Source: Streptomyces sp. cf386
Lineage (GTDB): Bacteria; Actinomycetota; Actinomycetes; Streptomycetales; Streptomycetaceae
Reading direction: 5' to 3'
DNA: 64,000 bases
Assembly (NCBI RefSeq): GCF_900103585.1
Contig: NZ_FNHV01000017.1
Location: forward strand, 152,420-216,419
Position 1 is the stretch's first letter; the number at the start of each line of letters is the position of its first letter. Positions 24,563 to 31,837 of this stretch are shown here, piece by piece. Position numbers and translations under genes: made by a program. Under the pieces are notes generated by a model. It was not told the DNA's origin. It worked only from the letters and a program-made list of their open reading frames with translations, and did not search any database.

Positions 24563-25363
24563 ATGGCCTTCGTCAACTGGCTCAAGCGCAATCTCGTCGT
24601 GATCGCGGGACTGCTGACGCTCGGATATCTCCTGCTGCCCAACGTCGTCGTGACGGTGTTCTCCTTCAATAATCCGAAGGGGCGCTTCAACTACGAATGG
24701 CAGCAGTTCTCCCTGGACGCCTGGAAGGACCCGTGCGGTGTCGCCGACATGTGCGGCTCGCTGTCGGTCAGCCTCCAGATCGCCTTCTGGGCGACCCTCG
24801 GCGCCACGCTGCTGGGCACGATGATCGCCTTCGCGCTGGTCCGCTACCGCTTCCGCGCGCGGGGCGCCGTGAACTCGCTGATCTTCCTGCCGATGGCGAT
24901 GCCCGAGGTCGTGATGGCGGCCTCGCTGCTCACCCTGTTCCTCAACATGGGCGCCCAGCTCGGCTTCTGGACGATCCTCATCGCCCACATCATGTTCTGC
25001 CTCAGCTTCGTCGTGACGGCGGTGAAGGCGCGCGTGATGTCGATGGACCCGAGGCTGGAGCAGGCCGCGCAGGATCTGTACGCCGGCCCGTTCCAGACGT
25101 TCGTCCGGGTCACCCTGCCGATCGCCGCCCCGGGAATCGCGGCGGGCGCGATGCTCGCCTTCGCCCTCTCTTTCGACGATTTCATCATCACCAATTTCAA
25201 CGCGGGCTCCACCGTCACCTTCCCGATGTTCGTCTGGGGCTCGGCCCAGCGCGGAACGCCCGTTCAGATCAATGTCATCGGTACGGCCATGTTCGTCATC
25301 GCCGTACTGTTCGTCCTGGCCTCCATGGCCATCGGAAACCGCAGAAACAAGCAGAAGGCATAA
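24563..25363 (+). CDS. potC: Polyamine ABC transporter permease (PotC-like)
   Basis: The 266-residue partner permease has six helices, the EAA loop LEQAAQDLYAGPFQTFVRVTLPIAAPGI and the PotC-typical SFDDFIITNFN after helix five. The start immediately follows the potB stop (TAAATG). The C-terminus ends in a short basic tail, and the stop codon lies in the first unit of a 14-base tandem repeat that continues into the gap before the oxidase gene. Confidence 0.92.
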   Translation: MAFVNWLKRNLVVIAGLLTLGYLLLPNVVVTVFSFNNPKGRFNYEWQQFSLDAWKDPCGVADMCGSLSVSLQIAFWATLGATLLGTMIAFALVRYRFRARGAVNSLIFLPMAMPEVVMAASLLTLFLNMGAQLGFWTILIAHIMFCLSFVVTAVKARVMSMDPRLEQAAQDLYAGPFQTFVRVTLPIAAPGIAAGAMLAFALSFDDFIITNFNAGSTVTFPMFVWGSAQRGTPVQINVIGTAMFVIAVLFVLASMAIGNRRNKQKA

Positions 25364-25397
25364 GCCGAAAGGCGCAAGCCAAAAGGCACAAGCCCGG
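25356..25397. repeat. Three tandem 14-base units
   Basis: AGGCATAAGCCGAA, AGGCGCAAGCCAAA and AGGCACAAGCCCGG follow each other without gaps. The first unit covers the potC stop codon. The rest occupies the spacer to the oxidase gene, ending about 27 bases before its ATG. Each unit contains a small GGC...GCC dyad. Confidence 0.75.
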
Positions 25398-25424
25398 GGA
25401 AAACCCCTGTAGGGAGTTGAAATC

Positions 25425-26852
25425 ATGGCCCCAAGCGCCATGAGTCGTGGCAACAACTGGACGAAATCCCTTTCCGAAGCCCAGCCGGTCCCGTACTGGC
25501 TGGAAGACCCCGGCAAGCCCCACCCCGAGCCCGCCCTCACCACCGCCGAGACCTGCGACCTGCTGGTCGTCGGCGGCGGCTACAGCGGACTGTGGACCGC
25601 GCTCATCGCGAAGGAGCGCGATCCGCAGCGGGACGTGGTGCTGCTCGAAGGCCGCGAGGTGGGCTGGGCCGCCTCGGGCCGCAACGGCGGCTTCTGTGCC
25701 GCCTCCCTCACCCACGGTCTGCCCAACGGGCTCGCCCGCTGGCCGGACGAGATCCAGCGACTCCAGGAGCTGGGCGCCCGCAACCTCGACGAGATCGAGA
25801 AGGCGGTCGCCCGCTACTCCCTGGACTGCGACTTCGAGCGCACCGGCGAGATCGACGTCGCCACCGAGACGTACCAGGCGCGGGAACTGCGCGACTGGTA
25901 CGAGGAGTTGAGCGAGAAGGGTCTCGCCGAGGGCATCGAGTTCCTCGACGCCGACGCGGTGCGGGCACAGGTCGACTCACCGACATTCCAGGGGGGTCTG
26001 TACGACCGCCGGGGCGTCGCCATGGTCAACCCGGCCAAGCTGGCATGGGGCCTGAAGCAGGCGTGCCTGGACCTCGGCGTCCGCATCCACGAGCACACCC
26101 CCGCCCTCACCCTGAAGCCGTACGGCGCCGGCATGGTCGTACGCACCCCCTACGGCCAGGTCCGCGCCCGCAAGGTCGCCCTCGGCACGAACATCTTCCC
26201 GAGCCTGGTCAAGCGGGTCCGCGCCTACACGGTCCCGGTCTACGACTACGCCCTGATGACCGAGCCGCTCACGTTGGAGCAGCTGGCGGCGATCGGCTGG
26301 AAGAACAGGCAGGGCCTCGGCGACTCGGCGAACCAGTTCCACTACTTCCGCCTCTCCGCCGACAACCGCATCCTGTGGGGCGGTTACGACGCCATCTACC
26401 CGTACGGCGGCCGGGTGCGCGCCGAGTACGACGACCGCCCGGAGACGTACGCCAAGCTCGCCGGGCACTTCTTCACCTGCTTCCCGCAGCTGGAGGGCAT
26501 CCGCTTCACGCACGCGTGGGGCGGCGCGATCGACACCTGCTCGCGCTTCTCGGCGTTCTACGGCACGGCCCATCAGGGCAGGGTGGCGTACGCGGTGGGC
26601 TTCACGGGACTCGGCGTCGGGGCCACCCGGTTCGGCGCGGACGTGATGCTGGACCTGCTGGCGGGGGAGAGCACGGAGCGGACGCGGCTGGAGATGGTCC
26701 GCAAGAAGCCGCTGCCCTTCCCGCCCGAGCCCTTCGCCTGGACCGGCATCGCGCTCACCAAGTGGTCGCTGGCCCGCGCCGACGCGCACGGCGGGCGGCG
26801 CAACCTGTGGCTGCGGACGATGGACAGGCTGGGCCTCGGCTTCGACAGCTGA
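25425..26852 (+). CDS. FAD-dependent amine oxidase/dehydrogenase, PuuB-like
   Basis: The 475-residue DAO-family flavoprotein has the FAD-binding dinucleotide motif LLVVGGGYSGLWTALIAKE, the family's GREVGWAASGRNGGFCAASL, and a C-terminal GFTGLGVGATRFGADVMLDLL. It resembles gamma-glutamylputrescine oxidase (PuuB) and related enzymes. Located directly after potABCD, it probably oxidises a polyamine or its gamma-glutamyl derivative. No PuuA-type glutamylating ligase is in the window, so the exact substrate is open. The ATG at 25425 has AGGGAG about nine bases upstream; a second ATG five codons later is possible. Confidence 0.87.
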   Translation: MAPSAMSRGNNWTKSLSEAQPVPYWLEDPGKPHPEPALTTAETCDLLVVGGGYSGLWTALIAKERDPQRDVVLLEGREVGWAASGRNGGFCAASLTHGLPNGLARWPDEIQRLQELGARNLDEIEKAVARYSLDCDFERTGEIDVATETYQARELRDWYEELSEKGLAEGIEFLDADAVRAQVDSPTFQGGLYDRRGVAMVNPAKLAWGLKQACLDLGVRIHEHTPALTLKPYGAGMVVRTPYGQVRARKVALGTNIFPSLVKRVRAYTVPVYDYALMTEPLTLEQLAAIGWKNRQGLGDSANQFHYFRLSADNRILWGGYDAIYPYGGRVRAEYDDRPETYAKLAGHFFTCFPQLEGIRFTHAWGGAIDTCSRFSAFYGTAHQGRVAYAVGFTGLGVGATRFGADVMLDLLAGESTERTRLEMVRKKPLPFPPEPFAWTGIALTKWSLARADAHGGRRNLWLRTMDRLGLGFDS

Positions 26853-26903
26853 TGTGACTCAGATCACTATGGATCGGTCACGAGAACCCGCGTAATGCCT
26901 GCC

Positions 26904-26961
26904 GGTGACCTCCCTCTCCCGTGTGACGCGACCGGCGTTCACGAAGAAAAGGGAGGTCACC
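26904..26961 (+). promoter_or_regulatory. Leader hairpin that would hide the ribosome site of the next gene
   Basis: GGTGACCTCCCT (26904-26915) and AGGGAGGTCACC (26950-26961) are perfectly complementary over 12 bases. Between them CGTG..ACGC and GCGTTCACG can form an inner stem. The 3' arm contains GGGAGG, the ribosome site of the ATG at 26965. In RNA the folded form would block translation, so this looks like a translational switch or thermosensor-like element. Folding is judged by pairing only. Confidence 0.55.
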
Positions 26962-26964
26962 GTC

Positions 26965-27417
26965 ATGACAGGGGCGAAGTCGGCGGTCGAGTGGCTGACA
27001 TCCGTTGCTCCGAATCCCGAAGCCTGCCGCTGGGAGTGGGAGCGCAACCCCCTCGGGGTCGCGCTGCTGCCCGCCGGCAAGGCCTGGGACGTACTCATCC
27101 TGCCGGGCGAGCTCGGCTACCCGACCCTCGATGTCCTCACCCGCATCCTCGATCAACTCGGCCCGGTCCTGGTCGACTTCGGCGACTCGAGGATGGGCTT
27201 CTTCGTCCCGCCCGGCACGGCCGCCCGCTGGCTCGGCACCGGCATCCGTACGGCCGGGGCCGGCACCTGGATCGTCGTCCCGTACCCGGGCCGCGCCGCC
27301 GGCGCAGTCCGCTGGCTGGTCCCACCGGACGGCACCGGCACCCTCACCGACCCGGCCCTCCTCGAACTGGCCATGCACGAGGCGGCGGCGGGGCTGGCCA
27401 CGGACGGGGAGGGCTAG
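26965..27417 (+). CDS. Unknown protein, possible relative of primase/polymerase N-terminal domains
   Basis: I do not recognise this 150-residue protein with certainty. It has a mixed alpha/beta appearance: WEWERNPLGVALLPAGKAWDV, then VLVDFGDSRMGFFVPPGTAARW, then AGTWIVVPYPGR and VRWLVPPDGTGTLTDPALLELA. The pattern recalls fragments of bifunctional primase/polymerase-like N-terminal domains that are widespread in Streptomyces, but no catalytic motif is evident. The ATG at 26965 follows GGGAGG buried in a leader hairpin; a GTG at 26905 is in frame upstream. Its TAG stop is part of the CTAG at the left end of a MITE-like element, so the native C-terminus may have been altered by the insertion. 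Confidence 0.7.
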   Translation: MTGAKSAVEWLTSVAPNPEACRWEWERNPLGVALLPAGKAWDVLILPGELGYPTLDVLTRILDQLGPVLVDFGDSRMGFFVPPGTAARWLGTGIRTAGAGTWIVVPYPGRAAGAVRWLVPPDGTGTLTDPALLELAMHEAAAGLATDGEG

Positions 27418-27535
27418 GCCCTGTCGTTTGGATCATGCCGGCGTCGCGGGGTCTGGCACGCGCACCAAACCCCGCTCGGCTTGGCCGGTACGCGCTGTTT
27501 CCTGCAGCCGGCCTGATCCAAACGACAGGGCCTAG
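27414..27535. mobile_element. 122-base MITE-like element with 28-base terminal inverted repeats
   Basis: The ends (27414-27441 and 27508-27535) are inverted repeats matching at 27 of 28 positions, each beginning CTAGGCCCTGTCGTTTGGAT. CTAG at both ends may be the target duplication or part of the ends. The interior of about 66 bases has no coding capacity. Ends of this type are familiar from IS5-family elements of Streptomyces, so this is probably a non-autonomous derivative mobilised by such a transposase. It sits between the unknown gene at 26965 and the chitinase promoter; no transposase gene is in the window. Confidence 0.8.
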
Positions 27536-27548
27536 CCTGCGTGAACCC

Positions 27549-27578
27549 TTGACAGGCCGGATTGGTCTGGACCAAATT
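27549..27578 (+). promoter_or_regulatory. Chitinase promoter with a DasR-type dre site
   Basis: TTGACA (27549-27554) is a consensus -35 box; CAAATT (27573-27578) could be the -10 at 18-base spacing. The spacer and -10 overlap ATTGGTCTGGACCAAA (27561-27576), which closely matches the dre palindrome (TGGTCTAGACCA core) bound by DasR, the N-acetylglucosamine-responsive repressor of chitin use. A repeat of this kind is characteristic of Streptomyces chitinase promoters. Confidence 0.75.
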
Positions 27579-27622
27579 GTGTGCGGCTCCACCCTCCAAT
27601 TCCCCCATGCCTGGAGGCAGTT

Positions 27623-29416
27623 GTGGATCGCTTCAGACCGCTCGCTCTCCTGACCGCCGCGGCCCTGACCCTGCCCGGCGTCACCGCACTCTCGTCGGCC
27701 GCCCGTGCGGCCGATGTCGACCTGGCCCGAAACGGCGGCTTCGAGGCGGGCCTCGACGGCTGGACCTGCACGGCCGGTACGACCGTCAACTCGCCCGTGC
27801 GCAGCGGAAGTTCAGCCCTGCAAGCCACCCCGGCAGGCGGCGACAACGCCCGGTGCGCGCAGACGGTGACCGTGAAACCGGACTCCCAGTACACGCTGTC
27901 CGGCTACGTCCGCGGCTCGTACGTCTACCTGGGCGCGAGCGGCACCGGCACCACCGACGTCTCCACCTGGACCCAGTCGGCCCCCGCCTGGCAGCAGCTC
28001 ACGACGACCTTCCGCACCGGCCCCTCCACCACCAGCGTCACCCTCTACACCCACGGCTGGTACGGCACCGGCGCCTACCACGCCGACGACATCTCCCTGC
28101 TCGGCCCGGGCGTGGACGCAGGGCAGCCGCCCGCGGCGCCGACCGGCCTGAAGACGGGGGCGGTCACCTCCTCCAGCGTGGCCCTGACCTGGTCCGCGGT
28201 CCCGGGTGCGACGAGCTACGTGGTCTACCGCGACGGCACCAAGGCCCAGACGGTGACCGGCACTTCGGCGACGATCGGCGGACTGTCCCCGTCCACGGCG
28301 TACGGCTTCCAGGTCGCCGCGGTGAACGAGGCGGGCGAGTCGGCGAAGTCCGCCACGCTGACGGCCACGACCACCGCCCAGCCGGACGGCGGCGGCACGG
28401 ACCTCCCGGCCCACGCCCTGGTCGGCTACCTCCACGCCAGCTTCGCCAACGGCTCCGGCTACACCCGCATGGCCGACGTCCCCGACAGCTGGGACGTCAT
28501 CGACCTGGCCTTCGGCGAACCGACCTCGGTCACCTCCGGCGACATCCGCTTCGACCGCTGCCCCGTCGCCGAGTGCCCGAACGTCGAGTCCGACGCCGAC
28601 TTCAAGGCGGCGATCAAGGCCAAGCAGGCGGCCGGCAAGAAGGTGCTGATCTCGATCGGCGGCCAGAACGGCCAGGTCCAGCTGACCACCACGGCGGCAC
28701 GGGACACCTTCGTGACGTCGGTGTCGAAGATCATCGACGAGTACGGCCTCGACGGCCTGGACATCGACTTCGAGGGCCACTCGCTCTCCCTGAACGCAGA
28801 CGACACCGACTTCAAGAACCCGAAGACCCCGGTGATCGTCAACCTCATCTCGGCCCTGAAGACCCTGAAGGCCAAGTACGGCGACGACTTCGTGCTGACC
28901 ATGGCCCCGGAGACCTTCTTCGTCCAGCTCGGCTACCAGTACTACGGCACCGGCCAGTGGGGCGGCCAGGACCCGCGGGCGGGGGCGTACCTCCCGGTCA
29001 TCCACGCCCTGCGCGACGACCTGAGCCTCCTGCACGTCCAGGACTACAACTCGGGCCCGATCATGGGCCTCGACAACCAGTACCACTCCATGGGCGGCGC
29101 CGACTTCCACATCGCCATGACCGACATGCTGCTCACCGGCTTCCCGGTCGCGGGCAACGCGAACAACGTCTTCCCGCCCTTGCGCCCCGACCAGGTGGCG
29201 ATCGGCATGCCCGCCTCCACCAACGCGGGCAACGGCCACGTCCCGCCGGCCGAGGTCACCAAGACCCTCGACTGCCTGACCAAGAAGACCAACTGCGGCT
29301 CGTACGCGACCCACGGCACCTGGCCCGCGCTGCGGGGGCTGATGACGTGGTCGATCAACTGGGACCGGTACGGCGGCTGGGAGTTCCAGCGGACGTTCGA
29401 CGGCTACTTCGGCTGA
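27623..29416 (+). CDS. Secreted GH18 chitinase with N-terminal binding module and FnIII domain
   Basis: The GTG at 27623 has GGAGG upstream and opens a Sec signal peptide ending near ARAADV. About residues 30-155 form a beta-rich carbohydrate-binding-type module (LARNGGFEAGLDGWTCTAGT ... YHADDISLLGPG). About 165-250 is a fibronectin type III domain (SSSVALTWSAVPGATSYVVY). From about 265 on comes a GH18 barrel with the catalytic DxxDxDxE in DGLDGLDIDFEG (acid near residue 383) and LTMAPETFF. The domain order is that of Streptomyces ChiC/ChiD-like or family 18 subfamily A chitinases. Expression should depend on chitin oligomers through the dre site. Its last 62 bases overlap the convergent PAP2 gene. 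Confidence 0.92.
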   Translation: MDRFRPLALLTAAALTLPGVTALSSAARAADVDLARNGGFEAGLDGWTCTAGTTVNSPVRSGSSALQATPAGGDNARCAQTVTVKPDSQYTLSGYVRGSYVYLGASGTGTTDVSTWTQSAPAWQQLTTTFRTGPSTTSVTLYTHGWYGTGAYHADDISLLGPGVDAGQPPAAPTGLKTGAVTSSSVALTWSAVPGATSYVVYRDGTKAQTVTGTSATIGGLSPSTAYGFQVAAVNEAGESAKSATLTATTTAQPDGGGTDLPAHALVGYLHASFANGSGYTRMADVPDSWDVIDLAFGEPTSVTSGDIRFDRCPVAECPNVESDADFKAAIKAKQAAGKKVLISIGGQNGQVQLTTTAARDTFVTSVSKIIDEYGLDGLDIDFEGHSLSLNADDTDFKNPKTPVIVNLISALKTLKAKYGDDFVLTMAPETFFVQLGYQYYGTGQWGGQDPRAGAYLPVIHALRDDLSLLHVQDYNSGPIMGLDNQYHSMGGADFHIAMTDMLLTGFPVAGNANNVFPPLRPDQVAIGMPASTNAGNGHVPPAEVTKTLDCLTKKTNCGSYATHGTWPALRGLMTWSINWDRYGGWEFQRTFDGYFG

Positions 29417-30218
29417 GGAAGAGCCACAACGAGACCAGGAGCACCGCGCACAGGCACCAACTGGCCATGACATCCAGTGGCCAGTGGTAGCCACGCCGGA
29501 CCAGCCCGAAGCCGACGGCCGCGTTGACGACGGCGCAGGCGATGACCAGCTCACGGCGGGCGTAGGAGCTGCGGAGCCAGGGGAGGAGGAGAAGGGCCGC
29601 GGCTCCGTAGGCGACGGCGGCCGTGGCGGTGTGCCCGGAGGGGTAGTAGCCGGTCCCCGGGGGGACGGCCGGGGTGCCCGGGCGGTCGGTGAGTTCCTTG
29701 AGGGGCACGATCAGGGCCGGGACCAGCGCCATCAGGACGGCCGCCGCGGTGGCCGGCAGCCACCAGCGGTCTGTACCAGTGAGGCGGGCACGCCGGGCGA
29801 CGTAGAGGAGGACCACGGCGAGGACCGGGACCGCCACCTGGACGTTGCCCAGATCGGCGAGGAGTTCGGAGAAGCGGTCCGGGTCGACCAGGGCCCGGCT
29901 GGCCCGCTCGTCCACACGCACAAGCGGCCCGTCCGCTACGACCTGCCAGGTGATCAGGGCGAAGAGGAGGGCCGGAAGGCCGAGAAGGAGGAAGAGGGAG
30001 GTCGGCCGCCCCGGAACAGGGGGGGTGGTTCCGAGGCGGCCGTCCGGATCGGATGGCCGCGCGCCCCGGGGGGTTTGGGGCGGGCGACTGTCCGATCGGT
30101 GAGGAGATCCGGAGCCGGAGGCACCGGTTGTGTGCGCGAGGGCACGACCAGGTCGAAGCTGGGGAGGCCTCGACCCGATGTCACCCAGAGTCCCCTCTGG
30201 GCGGGGTGTATCTCTCAT
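29355..30218 (-). CDS. PAP2-family membrane phosphatase
   Basis: After a disordered N-terminus of about 75 residues rich in Pro, Arg and Ser, there are about six membrane helices. The PAP2 phosphatase motifs sit in the right order: KELTDRPGTP (KxxxxxxRP), YYPSGHTATA (PSGH) and LVRRGYHWPLDV (RxxxxxHxxxD type). The substrate is probably a lipid phosphate or undecaprenyl pyrophosphate. I use the ATG at 30218; a longer frame starts at 30287, and neither start has a clear ribosome site. The last 20 codons lie inside the 3' end of the chitinase gene on the other strand, an unusually long convergent overlap. Confidence 0.85.
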   Translation of the reverse strand: MRDTPRPEGTLGDIGSRPPQLRPGRALAHTTGASGSGSPHRSDSRPPQTPRGARPSDPDGRLGTTPPVPGRPTSLFLLLGLPALLFALITWQVVADGPLVRVDERASRALVDPDRFSELLADLGNVQVAVPVLAVVLLYVARRARLTGTDRWWLPATAAAVLMALVPALIVPLKELTDRPGTPAVPPGTGYYPSGHTATAAVAYGAAALLLLPWLRSSYARRELVIACAVVNAAVGFGLVRRGYHWPLDVMASWCLCAVLLVSLWLFLSRSSRRTSAGTPSRRTGPS

Positions 30219-30313
30219 CTGGTTAGAACCTACGACAGGGCGAGGGCGTAAGACAGGCGGAATCGCGTCCTGACATCCACCTCGCACACCTTCTTCACAC
30301 GCTCTGACGGTAG

Positions 30314-30357
30314 CCGCCCCAGCCCCGGAACCGCGAGCGGTGTCAGGGCTGGGGCGG
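30314..30357. terminator. Strong hairpin downstream of gabT
   Basis: CCGCCCCAGCCC and GGGCTGGGGCGG (within 30314-30357) pair perfectly around a loop of about 20 bases. It lies 50-100 bases beyond the stop of the leftward gabT gene, in a gap that otherwise holds no gene. Confidence 0.65.
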
Positions 30358-30409
30358 ATGAGGTTCCCGGGGCGGGGACCTATCGCTCACCAGTGGTTTT
30401 GTTGTGACC

Positions 30410-31744
30410 TCAGATGCGTGCGAAGGCCTGCTCGATGATGTCGAGGCCCTCGTTCAGGAGGTCGTCACCGATGACCAGCGGCGGCAGGAAGCGCAACACA
30501 TTGCCGTAGGTGCCACAGGTCAGGACCAGCAGGCCCTCCTGGTGGCAGGCCTTGGCGAGCGCGGCGGTCGCCTCCGCGTTCGGCTCCTTCGTCGAACGGT
30601 CCTTGACCAGCTCGATGGCGATCATCGCGCCGCGGCCGCGGATGTCGCCGATGATGTCGAACTTCTCGGCCATTGCGGTGAGGCGGGCCTTCATGGTCGC
30701 CTCGATCGCCTTCGCCCTGGCGTTGAGGTCCAGCTCCTTCATCGTCTCGATGGAGCCCAGCGCACCGGCACACGCGACCGGGTTGCCGCCGTAGGTGCCG
30801 CCCAGGCCGCCCGCGTGGGCGGCGTCCATGATCTCGGCGCGACCGGTCACGGCGGCGAGCGGGAGGCCGCCGGCGATGCCCTTCGCGGTGGTGATCAGGT
30901 CGGGGACGATGCCCTCGTCCTCGCACGCGAACCACTGACCCGTACGGCAGAACCCGGACTGGATCTCGTCGGCGACGAAGACGATGCCGTTGTCGGAGGC
31001 GAACTCGCGGATCGCCGGCAGGAAGCCCTTGGCCGGCTCGATGAAGCCGCCCTCGCCGAGGACCGGCTCGATGATGATCGCGGCGACGTTCTCCGCACCG
31101 ACCTGCTTGCTGATCTGGTCGATGGCCTGCGCGGCGGCCTCGGGACCCGCGTTCTCGGGACCGGTCGGCCAGCGGTAGCCGTACGCCACCGGAACCCGGT
31201 AGACCTCGGGCGCGAACGGACCGAAGCCGTGCTTGTACGGCATGTTCTTCGCGGTCAGCGCCATCGTCAGGTTGGTGCGGCCGTGGTAGCCGTGGTCGAA
31301 GACGACGACCGCCTGGCGCTTGGTGTACGACCGTGCGATCTTGACGGCGTTCTCGACGGCCTCGGCGCCGGAGTTGAACAGCGCCGACTTCTTGGCGTGG
31401 TCACCCGGCGTCAGCTCGGCCAGCGCCTCGGCGACGGCGACGTAGCCCTCGTACGGCGTGACCATGAAACAGGTGTGGGTGAAGTCGGCGAGCTGCGCGG
31501 TGGCCCGGCGTACGACTGCCTCGGCGGACGCGCCGACGGACGTCACGGCGATGCCCGAACCGAAGTCGATGAGCCGGTTCCCGTCGACGTCCTCGATGAT
31601 GCCGCCGCCCGCGCGCGCGGTGAACACGGGCAGCACGGAGCCCACGCCCTGCGCGACGGCGGCGGTGCGGCGGGCCTGCAGCTCCTGCGACTTCGGGCCG
31701 GGGATGGCGGTGACGACGCGGCGCTCCTGAGGAAGTGCGCTCAT
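30410..31744 (-). CDS. gabT: 4-aminobutyrate aminotransferase
   Basis: The 444-residue class III aminotransferase has the GabT pattern: DFGSGIAVTSVG, FNSGAEAVENAVKIAR (PLP phosphate), DHGYHGRTNLTMALT, IIEPVLGEGGF, VADEIQSGFCRTGQWFA, and the PLP lysine in ITTAKGIAGGLPLAA, followed by GTYGGNPVACAGAL. It converts 4-aminobutyrate plus 2-oxoglutarate to succinate semialdehyde and glutamate, the step after the aminobutyraldehyde dehydrogenases in this window. The ATG at 31744 has GGGAG six bases upstream. The aldehyde dehydrogenase at 37229 could take the next step. Confidence 0.93.
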   Translation of the reverse strand: MSALPQERRVVTAIPGPKSQELQARRTAAVAQGVGSVLPVFTARAGGGIIEDVDGNRLIDFGSGIAVTSVGASAEAVVRRATAQLADFTHTCFMVTPYEGYVAVAEALAELTPGDHAKKSALFNSGAEAVENAVKIARSYTKRQAVVVFDHGYHGRTNLTMALTAKNMPYKHGFGPFAPEVYRVPVAYGYRWPTGPENAGPEAAAQAIDQISKQVGAENVAAIIIEPVLGEGGFIEPAKGFLPAIREFASDNGIVFVADEIQSGFCRTGQWFACEDEGIVPDLITTAKGIAGGLPLAAVTGRAEIMDAAHAGGLGGTYGGNPVACAGALGSIETMKELDLNARAKAIEATMKARLTAMAEKFDIIGDIRGRGAMIAIELVKDRSTKEPNAEATAALAKACHQEGLLVLTCGTYGNVLRFLPPLVIGDDLLNEGLDIIEQAFARI

Positions 31745-31837
31745 AAGGGGCTCCCGGGGTTTTACGGACGTTTGTCTTCTCTTTTCTCGCAGGCTAGGGC
31801 CGCGGGCGGGGGGTGGGCATGCTCCATGTGGGCGTTG

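Noticed and set aside
23477..25543. Leftward frame of 688 codons opposite potB and potC
   Set aside because: Rich in Arg, Gly, His and Asp without domains; the + strand permeases are unambiguous.
27414..27535. Plain transcription terminator instead of a mobile element
   Set aside because: Arms of 28 bases separated by 66 bases, CTAG at both ends and IS5-like end sequence fit a MITE better, although it may also stop transcription.
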